A stretch of 64,000 bases of DNA, taken from the NCBI GenBank assembly GCA_964598005.1, contig CAZRAL010000001.1:62001-126000 (forward strand), in the 5' to 3' direction. Positions 33,981 to 42,424 of the stretch are shown here, in pieces. Under the pieces are notes generated by a model that had not been told where the DNA came from, ran no database searches, and saw only the letters and a list, made by a program, of their open reading frames with translations. Every line of letters starts with the position of its first letter. The stretch's first letter is position 1. Made by a program: the position numbers and the translations under genes. This DNA comes from CAZRAL01 sp964598005 (GTDB taxonomy: Bacteria > Pseudomonadota > Gammaproteobacteria > Burkholderiales > Usitatibacteraceae).

Positions 33981-34401
33981 GACTGCTACCTTCTGGACAA
34001 TCGAAGACGTTGCGGTGCGCTTTGAAGAGGCGGCGGCAACAGCAAGACGCCTGCCTCCCGTGCGGGTGCAAGGCTACTTCAGCGTGTGGCCCGCCTTTGT
34101 GCAAAGGGAATGGGAAGCCTTTGCGGCAGACGAGAAAGTGCATCGGCCACTCCCACCCAGCCCTGAAGCCATCGAGCGTATGCTGGAGGCCATGCGCTGG
34201 GTGGAGCAGCTGGAGGTGGAACAACGTCACCTCGTGTGGATGCGTGCCAAGCACTACGGCTGGCGGGAGATCACCATCCGCTTTGCCTGTAACCGCACGA
34301 CAGCGTGGCGGCGCTGGCAGACGGCATTGGAGATCGTGGCAAAGCACCTCAACCAGGATGGCGTAAAAATTCCTTCCAAAAACGTGAGCAATTTAGGGTA
34401 A
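33973..34401 (+). CDS. DUF6362-like phage protein
   Basis: A 142-residue protein read from the GTG at 33973. WTIEDVAVRFEEAAATARRL and PPVRVQGYFSVWPAFVQREW are typical of DUF6362, and the C-terminal part contains a helix-turn-helix-like REITIRFACNRTTAWRRWQT. It closes the early operon and may act as a late regulator; that is inference from position. Confidence 0.75.
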   Translation: MTRTATFWTIEDVAVRFEEAAATARRLPPVRVQGYFSVWPAFVQREWEAFAADEKVHRPLPPSPEAIERMLEAMRWVEQLEVEQRHLVWMRAKHYGWREITIRFACNRTTAWRRWQTALEIVAKHLNQDGVKIPSKNVSNLG

Positions 34402-34604
34402 TAGCAGGCCACTTTGTCCCTGTTTTGCCTTGTTTGTCCTTTTGAGAGGTTTTGCGGACTGCAACAAAACAGGAAATTGGGAGTAATATTTCCGCTATCG
34501 TCTGGATAGCTCTGACAGTTGAAGGCGCATCCGAAATTTCACGGGTCCTTCCTTCCCAAAAAGCAATGCGGGGGGAACCAGCGCAACGCTTCGCTACCGT
34601 CTGA

Positions 34605-34633
34605 CTGCAAACCGGGGTTTGCAGGGTTTGCAG
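34605..34633. repeat. GGTTTGCAG palindrome and tandem copy
   Basis: CTGCAAACC (34605-34613), GG, GGTTTGCAG (34616-34624) and another GGTTTGCAG (34625-34633), followed by TTTGCA. The two inverted and two direct copies suggest a protein-binding site. Confidence 0.6.
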
Positions 34634-34665
34634 TTTGCACTCTGCCACCATTGCCACACATTACG

Positions 34666-34699
34666 AACCCGCCCACGGTCTTAAACGTCGGCGGGTTTT
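34666..34699 (+). terminator. Intrinsic terminator after early operon
   Basis: AACCCGCC (34666-34673) pairs with GGCGGGTT (34690-34697), followed by TT. The loop is 16 bases. It lies just before the methyltransferase start. Confidence 0.6.
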
Positions 34700-34718
34700 C
34701 TATTTCAAGGAACCGATT

Positions 34719-36146
34719 TTGAATACGCTAAACGTCCACTACCGCAAGGTTGAGGCGCTCTTACCCTACGCCAGAAATCCGCGCACTCACAGCGAAGAGC
34801 AGGTGGCCAAGATCGCCGCCAGCATCGTGGAATACGGCTGGACGAACCCGATACTGGTGGACGGCGATAACGGCGTCATAGCGGGGCACGGCAGGCTCGC
34901 TGCTGCGCGTAAGCTAGGACTTGATGAAGTGCCGGTGATCGAACTGGCCCACCTCACCACTACGCAAAAACGCGCTTACATAATTTCCGACAATCGCGTG
35001 GCGCTCGATGCAGGTTGGAACGAGGAACTGCTGGCACTGGAGTTGAGCGAGTTGTCCGAAGCGGGCTACGACCTCACGCTGACCGGTTTTGATGCTACGG
35101 AAATCGCGGAATTGCACGCAGATCACCTGGCCCACAACGATGAAGACAATGAAAACGAAGAAGAAGCATCCCCCGATATAGCCGACGATTTACCCCCAAT
35201 ACCGGCCACACCGGTTTCCAGAAGCGGCGACATTTGGCAGCTGGGGGAGCATCGATTGATTTGCGGCGATGCTACTGACAAAAATGTCATCGCCGCGTTG
35301 ATGGATGGGGAAGTAGCCCAGCTTTGTTTTACCTCACCTCCTTATGGCAATCAACGCGACTATACCCACACCATCATCGATTGGGATGCGCTGATGCAAG
35401 GTGTCTTTGCCCGATTACCCATGATCGGCAACGGGCAGGTGTTGGTCAATCTCGGATTGATTCACCGCGATTCGGAAGTCGTGCCGTATTGGGATGGCTG
35501 GCTGTCATGGATGCGCACCCAAGGCTGGCGGCGCTTTGGCTGGTACGTCTGGGATCAGGGGCCGGGGTTGCCTGGCGACTGGCAAGGCCGCTTGGCACCT
35601 GCATTCGAGTTCGTCTTTCACTTCAATCGCAAGAACTCCGAAGTGCGCAGGCCTAACAAGAACGTACCCTGCATCTACGCAGGCCGCGATGCGCATCTGC
35701 GTGGTGACGGCACCAGCGCCGGTGGCATGCGCAACAAGGATGGCAGCAAAACCTCGTGGAATCATGTGGGCACGCTCACGCAAGACACCAAGATTCCCGA
35801 TTCGGTCATCCGGATCATGCGCCACAAAGGAAAGATCGGCCAGGACATTGATCACCCGGCGGTGTTTCCGGTGGCACTACCCCAGTTCGTATTGGAAGCC
35901 TACACGGACGCACGCGACATTGTGTACGAGCCCTTTTGCGGCAGTGGCACGACAATACTTGCCGCAGAGCGTACCGGGCGCATTTCACGCGCGGTCGAGA
36001 TCGCGCCGCAATATGTGGATGTCGCTGTTCGGCGCTTTCAGCAGAATTACCCCGACGTGCTTGTCACGCTGCTGGCCACGGGCCAGTCCTTTGACGACGT
36101 GGCCAAAGAACGGCTGGCGACCACGGAGGTCGCAAGTCATGGATAA
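34719..36146 (+). CDS. ParB-N domain fused to SPPY-type DNA methyltransferase
   Basis: A 475-residue protein from a TTG start, with AAGGA seven bases upstream. Residues about 8-115 are a ParB/Srx-type domain (NPRTHSEEQVAKIAASIVEY; VIAGHGRLAAARKLGLDEVP). The rest is a methyltransferase with catalytic TSPPYG and AdoMet-binding EPFCGSGTT. SPPY suggests N4-cytosine, though N6-adenine cannot be excluded. It is duplicated at 36708, with an HNH gene between. Such enzymes protect phage DNA or modify the host. Confidence 0.87.
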   Translation: MNTLNVHYRKVEALLPYARNPRTHSEEQVAKIAASIVEYGWTNPILVDGDNGVIAGHGRLAAARKLGLDEVPVIELAHLTTTQKRAYIISDNRVALDAGWNEELLALELSELSEAGYDLTLTGFDATEIAELHADHLAHNDEDNENEEEASPDIADDLPPIPATPVSRSGDIWQLGEHRLICGDATDKNVIAALMDGEVAQLCFTSPPYGNQRDYTHTIIDWDALMQGVFARLPMIGNGQVLVNLGLIHRDSEVVPYWDGWLSWMRTQGWRRFGWYVWDQGPGLPGDWQGRLAPAFEFVFHFNRKNSEVRRPNKNVPCIYAGRDAHLRGDGTSAGGMRNKDGSKTSWNHVGTLTQDTKIPDSVIRIMRHKGKIGQDIDHPAVFPVALPQFVLEAYTDARDIVYEPFCGSGTTILAAERTGRISRAVEIAPQYVDVAVRRFQQNYPDVLVTLLATGQSFDDVAKERLATTEVASHG

Positions 36147-36711
36147 AATCGAATGGAAGCCTGTGTCGGGATACCCCAGTTATGAGGCATCAAACTGTGG
36201 AGAAATTCGGCGGACACAGGCGTTCAGGCATTACCCGGCGGGGATGCTCTTGAAGCAAAAGACCGATGTGCATGGGTACCAACAGGTCACGCTATACGTC
36301 CACGGACGATGTGGCCATTTTGGTGTTCATCGACTCGTGGCATTGGCATTTTTTGGCGCTCCCCCGACCGGTCAACATCAGGCTGCCCATAACGATGGCG
36401 ATCGCAAGAACAACCATCTGTCGAATCTACGGTGGGCAACACCTTCCGAAAACAGTTTGGATCGGACACTCCACGGCACTGTTCCGGACAGAAAGGGTGA
36501 GCGTCACCCCTTGGCCAAACTGAATGATGGTCTTGTGATCGAGATGCGAGAGGAAAGGCGTCGAGGCTGTACCTATGCGGACCTTGCAAAGCGTTATCAC
36601 GTACCCAAACTGACCCTGTATGACGCGATAGTAGGGACTACTTGGCGGCATCTGCCGGGTGCGGTCGGCGCTCAGCGGCAGCATCAGGTTGTCATGGAGA
36701 TCGGCAAATGA
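36139..36711 (+). CDS. HNH homing-type endonuclease (NUMOD4-like)
   Basis: A 190-residue protein. The N-terminus WKPVSGYPSYEASNCGEIRR is a NUMOD4-like motif. VHRLVALAFF and AHNDGDRKNNHLSNLRWATP is the HNH core, with the two His and Asn. The C-terminal part is a basic DNA-binding tail with an NUMOD-like helix-turn-helix (YADLAKRYHVPKLTLYDAIV). Overlaps both methyltransferase genes by a few bases. Probably a selfish free-standing homing endonuclease. Confidence 0.87.
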   Translation: MDKIEWKPVSGYPSYEASNCGEIRRTQAFRHYPAGMLLKQKTDVHGYQQVTLYVHGRCGHFGVHRLVALAFFGAPPTGQHQAAHNDGDRKNNHLSNLRWATPSENSLDRTLHGTVPDRKGERHPLAKLNDGLVIEMREERRRGCTYADLAKRYHVPKLTLYDAIVGTTWRHLPGAVGAQRQHQVVMEIGK

Positions 36712-37961
36712 ACGCTGAAGTACTACAGCTTCACTATTGCCCCGTTGATACTCTCATTCCCTATTGCAGAAATGCACGAACCCATTCGGCAGAGCAGGTC
36801 GCGCAGATCGCCGCCAGCATCGTCGAGTTTGGCTGGACAAATCCAGTACTGGTTGATGGCGAAAATGGAGTCGTGGCAGGACATGGGCGACTACTGGCGG
36901 CCAGAAAGCTCGGGCTGTCCCAGGTTCCGGTCATCGAGCTGGCGCACCTGACGCCCACACAGAAAAGAGCCTACATTCTGGCGGACAATCGCATCGCAGA
37001 GAACGCGGGCTGGGACGAGGCGATGCTGCGGGTCGAACTTGCCGCCTTGACGGACGATGGTTTTGATCTCTCGCTCACCGGTTTTGATGCGGATGCCTTG
37101 GCCGATTTGATGGCGGGGGAGGAACCCAACAACGAGGGGCAGACTGACGAAGATGCAGTACCCGAAGTATCGGAAGCCCCAATATCGAAACCAGGTGACA
37201 TTTGGTTGTTGGGTGGCCACCGCCTGCTGTGCGGGGACGCGACAAAGGCCGAGAGCTATCAAGCCTTGCTTGGCGACGAGCAGGTCGCCCTCATCTGGCA
37301 AGACCCTCCCTACAGCGTCAACTATGCCAACACGCCGAAAGACAGGATGCGTGGCAAGCATCGCCCCATTCTCAATGACAATCTGGGCGAAGGATTCGAG
37401 CAGTTCTTGACGGATGCGTTGATTCCGGCTCTGGCCCGGTGTGATGGGGCCGTGTACATCGCCATGAGCTCCAGCGAATTGGACACGCTGCAATCGGCAT
37501 TTCGTGCGGCAGGCGGCAAGTGGTCAACATTTATTATCTGGGCGAAGAACACGTTCACTCTCGGACGTTCGGACTACCAACGGCAATACGAGCCCATCCT
37601 CTACGGCTGGCGCGAAGGCGCAGCGCGTCACTGGTGTGGTGATCGTGACCAGGGCGATGTGTGGCAGATCAAAAAGCCGCATAAAAACGATCTGCATCCG
37701 ACCATGAAACCTGTAGAACTGGTCGAGCGCGCGATCCGTAATTCCAGTCGTCCTGGCGACACCGTTCTGGATTGCTTCGGCGGCTCCGGCACCACGTTGA
37801 TTGCCGCCGAGAAGTCAGGCCGCATTGCACGGCTGATCGAACTCGATCCGAAATACGTCGATGTGATCATTCGTCGCTGGCAGGACTGGACAGGGAAGCA
37901 GGCCACCCGTGAAGGGGATGGGATGGCCTTCGATGACTTGGTCGATCAAGTAATGCGATAA
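36708..37961 (+). CDS. ParB-N domain fused to DPPY-type DNA methyltransferase
   Basis: A 417-residue paralogue of the gene at 34719. ParB-like residues about 1-110 (NARTHSAEQVAQIAASIVEF), then a methyltransferase with QDPPYSVNY and DCFGGSGTT. DPPY points to N6-adenine, so the pair may modify different bases. The start overlaps the HNH stop as ATGA. Its 3' end overlaps by 16 bp the convergent DUF3489 gene. Confidence 0.87.
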   Translation: MNAEVLQLHYCPVDTLIPYCRNARTHSAEQVAQIAASIVEFGWTNPVLVDGENGVVAGHGRLLAARKLGLSQVPVIELAHLTPTQKRAYILADNRIAENAGWDEAMLRVELAALTDDGFDLSLTGFDADALADLMAGEEPNNEGQTDEDAVPEVSEAPISKPGDIWLLGGHRLLCGDATKAESYQALLGDEQVALIWQDPPYSVNYANTPKDRMRGKHRPILNDNLGEGFEQFLTDALIPALARCDGAVYIAMSSSELDTLQSAFRAAGGKWSTFIIWAKNTFTLGRSDYQRQYEPILYGWREGAARHWCGDRDQGDVWQIKKPHKNDLHPTMKPVELVERAIRNSSRPGDTVLDCFGGSGTTLIAAEKSGRIARLIELDPKYVDVIIRRWQDWTGKQATREGDGMAFDDLVDQVMR

Positions 37962-38467
37962 ACGCGTTCTCCCTGAGCGGGTTTTTCTGAAACGATTGCG
38001 AGGCCCAGTTTTTTCTTGAACGCTCCGGAAAAGGTGCCGCGCACCGTGTGTTTTTGCCAGCCGGTCGCGCCACAAATCTGCAAGATGGTGGCGCCCTCGG
38101 GACGCTTAAGCATCCGGATCACTTCCGCCTGCTTACTGTTTTCGCGGGTGCGGGGTGTTGCATCGCTGGTGGACTTGTCTTTGGCGCGCTTGGCCTTGAC
38201 AGCCGTCGCAGGCGCCCCGATCTCCGGGGGCACGGTAGCGGGCCTTGGCGCGGGACGTTTGCGCCCCAGGGCGTCATAACCTTCTGCGGCAACAAACCAG
38301 TCGGCGCCGTCAGTCGTAATCAAAGCGCGGTTGAAGAGGCCGTCAAGCACTTTCTTGCGGGCGCCGCCCTTTACGTTTTCGGGGAACCAGTCGATGCGGC
38401 CATCGGTACGGTCGATGGCGTGTTTTAGTACCTGGCGTTGTGTGGGGGTGAGTTTAATAGTCGTCAT
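37946..38467 (-). CDS. DUF3489 protein
   Basis: A 173-residue protein whose C-terminal part is DUF3489: SKQAEVIRMLKRPEGATILQ then TGWQKHTVRGTFSGAFKKKL. This domain is often found with DUF2924 and serine recombinases and has a winged-helix look. It is on the minus strand between two rightward operons, preceded by a small gene at 38688. Function not established. Confidence 0.85.
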   Translation of the reverse strand: MTTIKLTPTQRQVLKHAIDRTDGRIDWFPENVKGGARKKVLDGLFNRALITTDGADWFVAAEGYDALGRKRPAPRPATVPPEIGAPATAVKAKRAKDKSTSDATPRTRENSKQAEVIRMLKRPEGATILQICGATGWQKHTVRGTFSGAFKKKLGLAIVSEKPAQGERVYRIT

Positions 38468-38490
38468 GGTCGTTTCCTTTTCAAAATGAT

Positions 38491-38688
38491 TTAAACGTTG
38501 TGGAGTTTTGAGGCCTTTTTAAAACCGACCCAATGGCCGTTCAAATCCAGGCCACGGTTGGCCAGTTCTTCGCGGGCTAAGCGGTTGAGATCGATTTCAT
38601 TGCGGGCAATGGCCGCCAGTACTGTGGTTGCCGCGATCTGGATAAAACCCAAATCGTCCATGTCGAATTCGCTTTCTTTCTTTGTCAT
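38491..38688 (-). CDS. Small protein upstream of DUF3489 gene
   Basis: A 65-residue protein starting MTKKESEFDMDDLGFIQIAA. AAGGAG lies before the ATG at 38688. A longer in-frame start at 38742 reads DERVHVSHDQ, a motif also at the end of the small gene at 20677-20880, but the RBS supports 38688. Function unknown. Confidence 0.65.
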   Translation of the reverse strand: MTKKESEFDMDDLGFIQIAATTVLAAIARNEIDLNRLAREELANRGLDLNGHWVGFKKASKLHNV

Positions 38689-38789
38689 GTCCTGCTCCTT
38701 TGGTGGTGGTTGATCGTGTGACACATGAACGCGCTCATCCAAATTGAAGTCAAGCCAATTTCAAAAGAAAGTTGAACAAATGATTGAAG

Positions 38790-39323
38790 ATGCCGATGGG
38801 AATTTCGATACGCGCTTATGCCCGCCACCGCGGGGTGTCCGACACCGCCGTACACAAGGCCATCCGCGCCGGGCGTATCACGCCTGATGCTGACGGCACC
38901 CTCGAAGCTGACCGGGCTGACCGCGAATGGGCACGCAACACCGACACCCCCAAGAAGGGAACCCGGCAACATGCCGAAAGCGTTGCTGTACAGGGGAATA
39001 ACGCGGAGCAGAGCGCTCCACTCCCAACGGGTGGTACGTCGCTCCTTCAGGCGCGCACGGTCAACGAGGTGGTCAAGGCACAAACGAACAAAGTGCGCCT
39101 CGCCCGATTGAAGGGGGAGCTGATCGACCGGCCACAGGCCATCGCCCACGTATTCCGGTTAGCGCGCACCGAGCGCGATGCCTGGCTGAACTGGCCCTCC
39201 CGCATCTCGGCGCAAATGGCCGCAAAACTGGAAGTCGACCCACACGCGATGCACGTCGCATTGGAAACCGCTGTACGCGAACACCTGCAGGAATTGGGCG
39301 AGATCTATCCCCGGATTGATTGA
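38790..39323 (+). CDS. Terminase small subunit
   Basis: A 177-residue protein (start at 38790; 38796 possible). The N-terminus MGISIRAYARHRGVSDTAVH then KAIRAGRITPD is a Nu1/gp-type winged helix that binds cos, and the C-terminal helices fit a terminase small subunit. It is followed after 8 bp by the large subunit, the usual order. Confidence 0.82.
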   Translation: MPMGISIRAYARHRGVSDTAVHKAIRAGRITPDADGTLEADRADREWARNTDTPKKGTRQHAESVAVQGNNAEQSAPLPTGGTSLLQARTVNEVVKAQTNKVRLARLKGELIDRPQAIAHVFRLARTERDAWLNWPSRISAQMAAKLEVDPHAMHVALETAVREHLQELGEIYPRID

Positions 39324-39331
39324 GATGAGAC

Positions 39332-41323
39332 ATGGACTACGAGGGCGAAACCGAGATCGAACGCGCGTGGCGGGAAGGATTGACGCCCGACCCCCTCCTT
39401 AGCGTATCGGAATGGTCGGATCGGCATCGGATACTTTCCTCCAAAGCCTCCAGTGAGCCGGGGCGCTGGCGCACCAGCCGCACCCCGTACTTAAAAGACA
39501 TCATGGATTGCCTGTCGCCCGCTTCCCCGGTCGAACGTGTGGCGTTCATGAAGGCCGCTCAACTGGGCGCCACCGAGACGGGCACGAACTGGATTGGCTA
39601 CGTGATCCACCACGCACCGGGGCCCATGATGGCGGTGTGGCCCACAGTGGAAATGGCCAAACGTAACTCGAGACAGCGCATCGATCCCCTGATCGAAGAG
39701 TCAATTGCTTTGACCGAACTGATCGCCCCGGCGCGTTCGCGGGATTCCGGCAACACCATCCTCACCAAGGAATTCAGGGGTGGGGTGCTGGTGATGACCG
39801 GAGCCAATAGCGCGGTGGGTTTACGTTCGATGCCGGTGCGCTACCTCTTTCTCGACGAAGTGGATGGATATCCTCAGGATGTCGAGGGCGAAGGAGATGC
39901 GATTTCGCTGGCGGAGGCGCGTACCCGCACGTTTACCCGACGCAAAATCCTCATCGTTTCGACGCCTACGATTGCGGGGGCGAGCGCCATCGAGCGTGAA
40001 TATGAAGCCTCCGACCAGCGCCGGTATTTTGTGCCCTGCCCGCACTGTTCACACCGGCAGTGGCTCCGTTTTGAACGATTGATCTGGGAGAAAGGACAAC
40101 CGGAAACGGCGGCCTACTTGTGTGAATCGTGCGAGAAGCCGATTAGCGAACATCACAAGACGTGGATGCTGGAGCACGGTGAATGGCGAGCGTTGATGCC
40201 GCAGCGCAGTACCAAGACCGCCGGGTTTCACCTCTCCTCGCTTTATAGCCCCGTGGGCTGGCGTAGCTGGCGAAACATCGCCGCCGCTTGGGAAGCCGCT
40301 GTAAACAAGGAATCCGGGTCGGTTTCCGCCATCAAAACATTTAAAAACACCGAACTGGGAGAAACCTGGGTGGAAGAAGGCGAAGCACCGGACTGGCAGC
40401 GGCTCTTGGAGCGCCGCGAGGATTATCCGCAAGGGCGCGTACCGGAAGACGGGCTTCTCCTGGTGGGTGGGGCCGATATCCAAAAGGATCGTATCGAAGT
40501 ATCGATCTGGGCGTTTGGGCGCGGCAGGCAATCGTGGCTTATCGAGCACCGAGTCCTCATGGGCCGTCCTGTAGACGGTGGCATACGGGATGAGGTATGG
40601 AAACGTCTTGGCGAGATGTTGAATGAAACGTGGACGCACGAACGGGGGGCCTCGATGCCGCTCACGCGTCTTGCGCTGGATACCGGCTTTGCCACTCAGG
40701 AGGCTTACGCTTTCGTGCGCGCAACCCGCGATTCGCGCCTGATGGCGGTGAAGGGAATCCGGCGCGGTGCCGCCTTGATTGGTACGCCCACCGCCGTCGA
40801 TGTTTCGCAAGGTGGCAAGAAGCTGCGCCGGGGTGTCAAGGTATACCCGGTGGCGGTCGGCATCGCCAAGCTGGAGTTTTATAACAACCTCTCCAAAGCC
40901 GCGGATGTGGCGGACGATGGTGTAAGCGCCATTTATCCGGCGGGATATGTGCATCTACCCAAAATCGATGCCGAATTCATTCAGCAATTGTGTGCGGAGC
41001 AACTGGTCACTCGCCGCAATCGTCACGGCTTTTCTGTACGGGAGTGGCAAAAGATACGCGAAAGGAACGAGGGTTTGGATTGCTTTATTTATGCCCGCGC
41101 CGCCGCGTCAAACGCAGGCTTGGACCGTTTCGAGGAACGCCACTGGCGGGAACGGGAGCGCCAACTGGGCATAGAACATCCGCCGGATAAGACGCAGCCG
41201 ATTCAAACCGCCAATCCCGATCAGGCCACCTCACCAGGTGGCCTTGTTGTTTCTACGACCCCATCACGGCGGCGGGTCATCAAAAGTCGCTGGTTAACCA
41301 ATCATAAAAGGAACATTTCATGA
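39332..41323 (+). CDS. Terminase large subunit (GpA family)
   Basis: A 663-residue DNA-packaging ATPase and nuclease. VAFMKAAQLGATETG carries the Walker A-like deviant loop and RYLFLDEVDGYP is Walker B. A zinc-finger-like CPHCSHRQW and CESCEKPI pair lies near 235-270, and the nuclease domain has LLVGGADIQKDRIEVSIWAF. This is lambda GpA. Its stop overlaps the next ATG as ATGA. Confidence 0.94.
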   Translation: MDYEGETEIERAWREGLTPDPLLSVSEWSDRHRILSSKASSEPGRWRTSRTPYLKDIMDCLSPASPVERVAFMKAAQLGATETGTNWIGYVIHHAPGPMMAVWPTVEMAKRNSRQRIDPLIEESIALTELIAPARSRDSGNTILTKEFRGGVLVMTGANSAVGLRSMPVRYLFLDEVDGYPQDVEGEGDAISLAEARTRTFTRRKILIVSTPTIAGASAIEREYEASDQRRYFVPCPHCSHRQWLRFERLIWEKGQPETAAYLCESCEKPISEHHKTWMLEHGEWRALMPQRSTKTAGFHLSSLYSPVGWRSWRNIAAAWEAAVNKESGSVSAIKTFKNTELGETWVEEGEAPDWQRLLERREDYPQGRVPEDGLLLVGGADIQKDRIEVSIWAFGRGRQSWLIEHRVLMGRPVDGGIRDEVWKRLGEMLNETWTHERGASMPLTRLALDTGFATQEAYAFVRATRDSRLMAVKGIRRGAALIGTPTAVDVSQGGKKLRRGVKVYPVAVGIAKLEFYNNLSKAADVADDGVSAIYPAGYVHLPKIDAEFIQQLCAEQLVTRRNRHGFSVREWQKIRERNEGLDCFIYARAAASNAGLDRFEERHWRERERQLGIEHPPDKTQPIQTANPDQATSPGGLVVSTTPSRRRVIKSRWLTNHKRNIS

Positions 41324-41811
41324 GTCTTGCCACTCGTATCGAAAGCCTGGTCATTCGCGTGGCCCAGGAATTTAACGATGTCCGTGCCCGTGCGGGGAAT
41401 CTTACCAATCTCACCACCATTGACAAGTCGAGCCTCGTTGCCGCGATCAACGAACTAAAGGCGGCGGTGCTGGCCGCCAATGCAATTGATGACAACCAGA
41501 TTGCCGCTTCCAGCACCTATTCGTCCAGCAAGATCATTTCACTTCTGGATGCACTGAAGGCCGATATTCTGGGTGGAGCGGACGCGGCCTTTGATACGCT
41601 GGTGGAAATCCAGCAGCTGCTGCAAAACGGGACCAATGGTCTGGATGCCTTGCTCTCGGCAGTCAACAACCGGGTGCGCTTCGATGCGGCGCAGATGCTA
41701 ACTGAATCCGAGCAACTACAAGCCCGCACCAACATCGGCACTATTGCGGCAAGTGAGATCGGCAACACCGATACCGATTTCGTTGCGCTCTTTGTTGAGG
41801 CACTCCTCTGA
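41320..41811 (+). CDS. Fibre-like phage protein I
   Basis: A 163-residue helical, Ala-rich protein (INELKAAVLAANAIDDNQIA; LDALKADILGGADAAFDTLV) with the look of a trimeric fibre shaft. The N-terminus MSLATRIESLVIRVAQEF resembles that of the next gene. Unusual in position, between terminase and gpW. Overlaps the terminase stop. Confidence 0.7.
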   Translation: MSLATRIESLVIRVAQEFNDVRARAGNLTNLTTIDKSSLVAAINELKAAVLAANAIDDNQIAASSTYSSSKIISLLDALKADILGGADAAFDTLVEIQQLLQNGTNGLDALLSAVNNRVRFDAAQMLTESEQLQARTNIGTIAASEIGNTDTDFVALFVEALL

Positions 41812-42203
41812 TGACGCTCGCCTCCCGTATCTCACTCCTGGCCAGTCGAATTGGTCTCGAACTTAAAACCCGGATCGATGCAACCCACCCGGGCTTGGCT
41901 AAAGTCTGGGTGTGCTTTGGCTATGTCGGCAATCAGCTCATTATTCGCGCCTCATACAACGTGGCCCGCGTGACCCGAACGGCAGTGGGCCGTTACCGCG
42001 TAACGTTCGCCAAGGCCATGCCCAACGCCAATTATTGCTGGACAGCACTGGCGCGTAGCAGCACCAACAGCGGCACTCAGCGCATCGCCATCGTGCGATC
42101 AAGCAGCGATCAAAAGACACCCCAGTACGTGGATGTCAGTGTTGCCACGACCGCCACCACATTCGATGACTCCACTGAAATCAATCTCATGGTGTTTGGC
42201 TGA
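41811..42203 (+). CDS. Fibre-tip-like phage protein II
   Basis: A 130-residue protein. After the shared N-terminus (MTLASRISLLASRIGLEL), the beta-rich C-terminus (VWVCFGYVGNQLIIRASYNV; YRVTFAKAMPNANYCWTAL) matches the tip repeats of many phage tail fibres. It shares its first ATG base with the stop of gene I and its stop with gpW. Confidence 0.7.
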   Translation: MTLASRISLLASRIGLELKTRIDATHPGLAKVWVCFGYVGNQLIIRASYNVARVTRTAVGRYRVTFAKAMPNANYCWTALARSSTNSGTQRIAIVRSSSDQKTPQYVDVSVATTATTFDDSTEINLMVFG

Positions 42204-42424
42204 TGGCCTATACCCAAACACACTTGGATGCCCTTGAGACCGCACTCGCCAAGGGTGAAAAGCGCGTCACCTTTGGCGACAAGACGGTGGAATACCGCAG
42301 CGTGGATGAGTTGAAAGCCGCCATTGAAATAGTAAAGCGAAGCCTCTTCGAAGAAGCAGAGGCCACAGGCTTATGGCCCGGCGCCCCCCGACAGATCCGT
42401 ATCACCACCAACAAAGGATTTTAA
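42203..42424 (+). CDS. Head-tail joining protein gpW
   Basis: A 73-residue protein with VEYRSVDELKAAIEIVKRSL, the gpW fold. In lambda, gpW stabilises the head and is needed for tail attachment. Start and stop overlap the neighbouring genes. Confidence 0.8.
   Translation: MAYTQTHLDALETALAKGEKRVTFGDKTVEYRSVDELKAAIEIVKRSLFEEAEATGLWPGAPRQIRITTNKGF

Larger units (their letters stand above)
34402..34718. other. Non-coding gap between early and methyltransferase genes
   Basis: About 317 bp without a gene. It holds a palindrome and tandem copies of GGTTTGCAG (34605-34633) and an intrinsic terminator (34666-34699). The early-to-late boundary of lambda-like phages is a possible place for cos, but I see no feature that identifies one. 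Confidence 0.55.
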
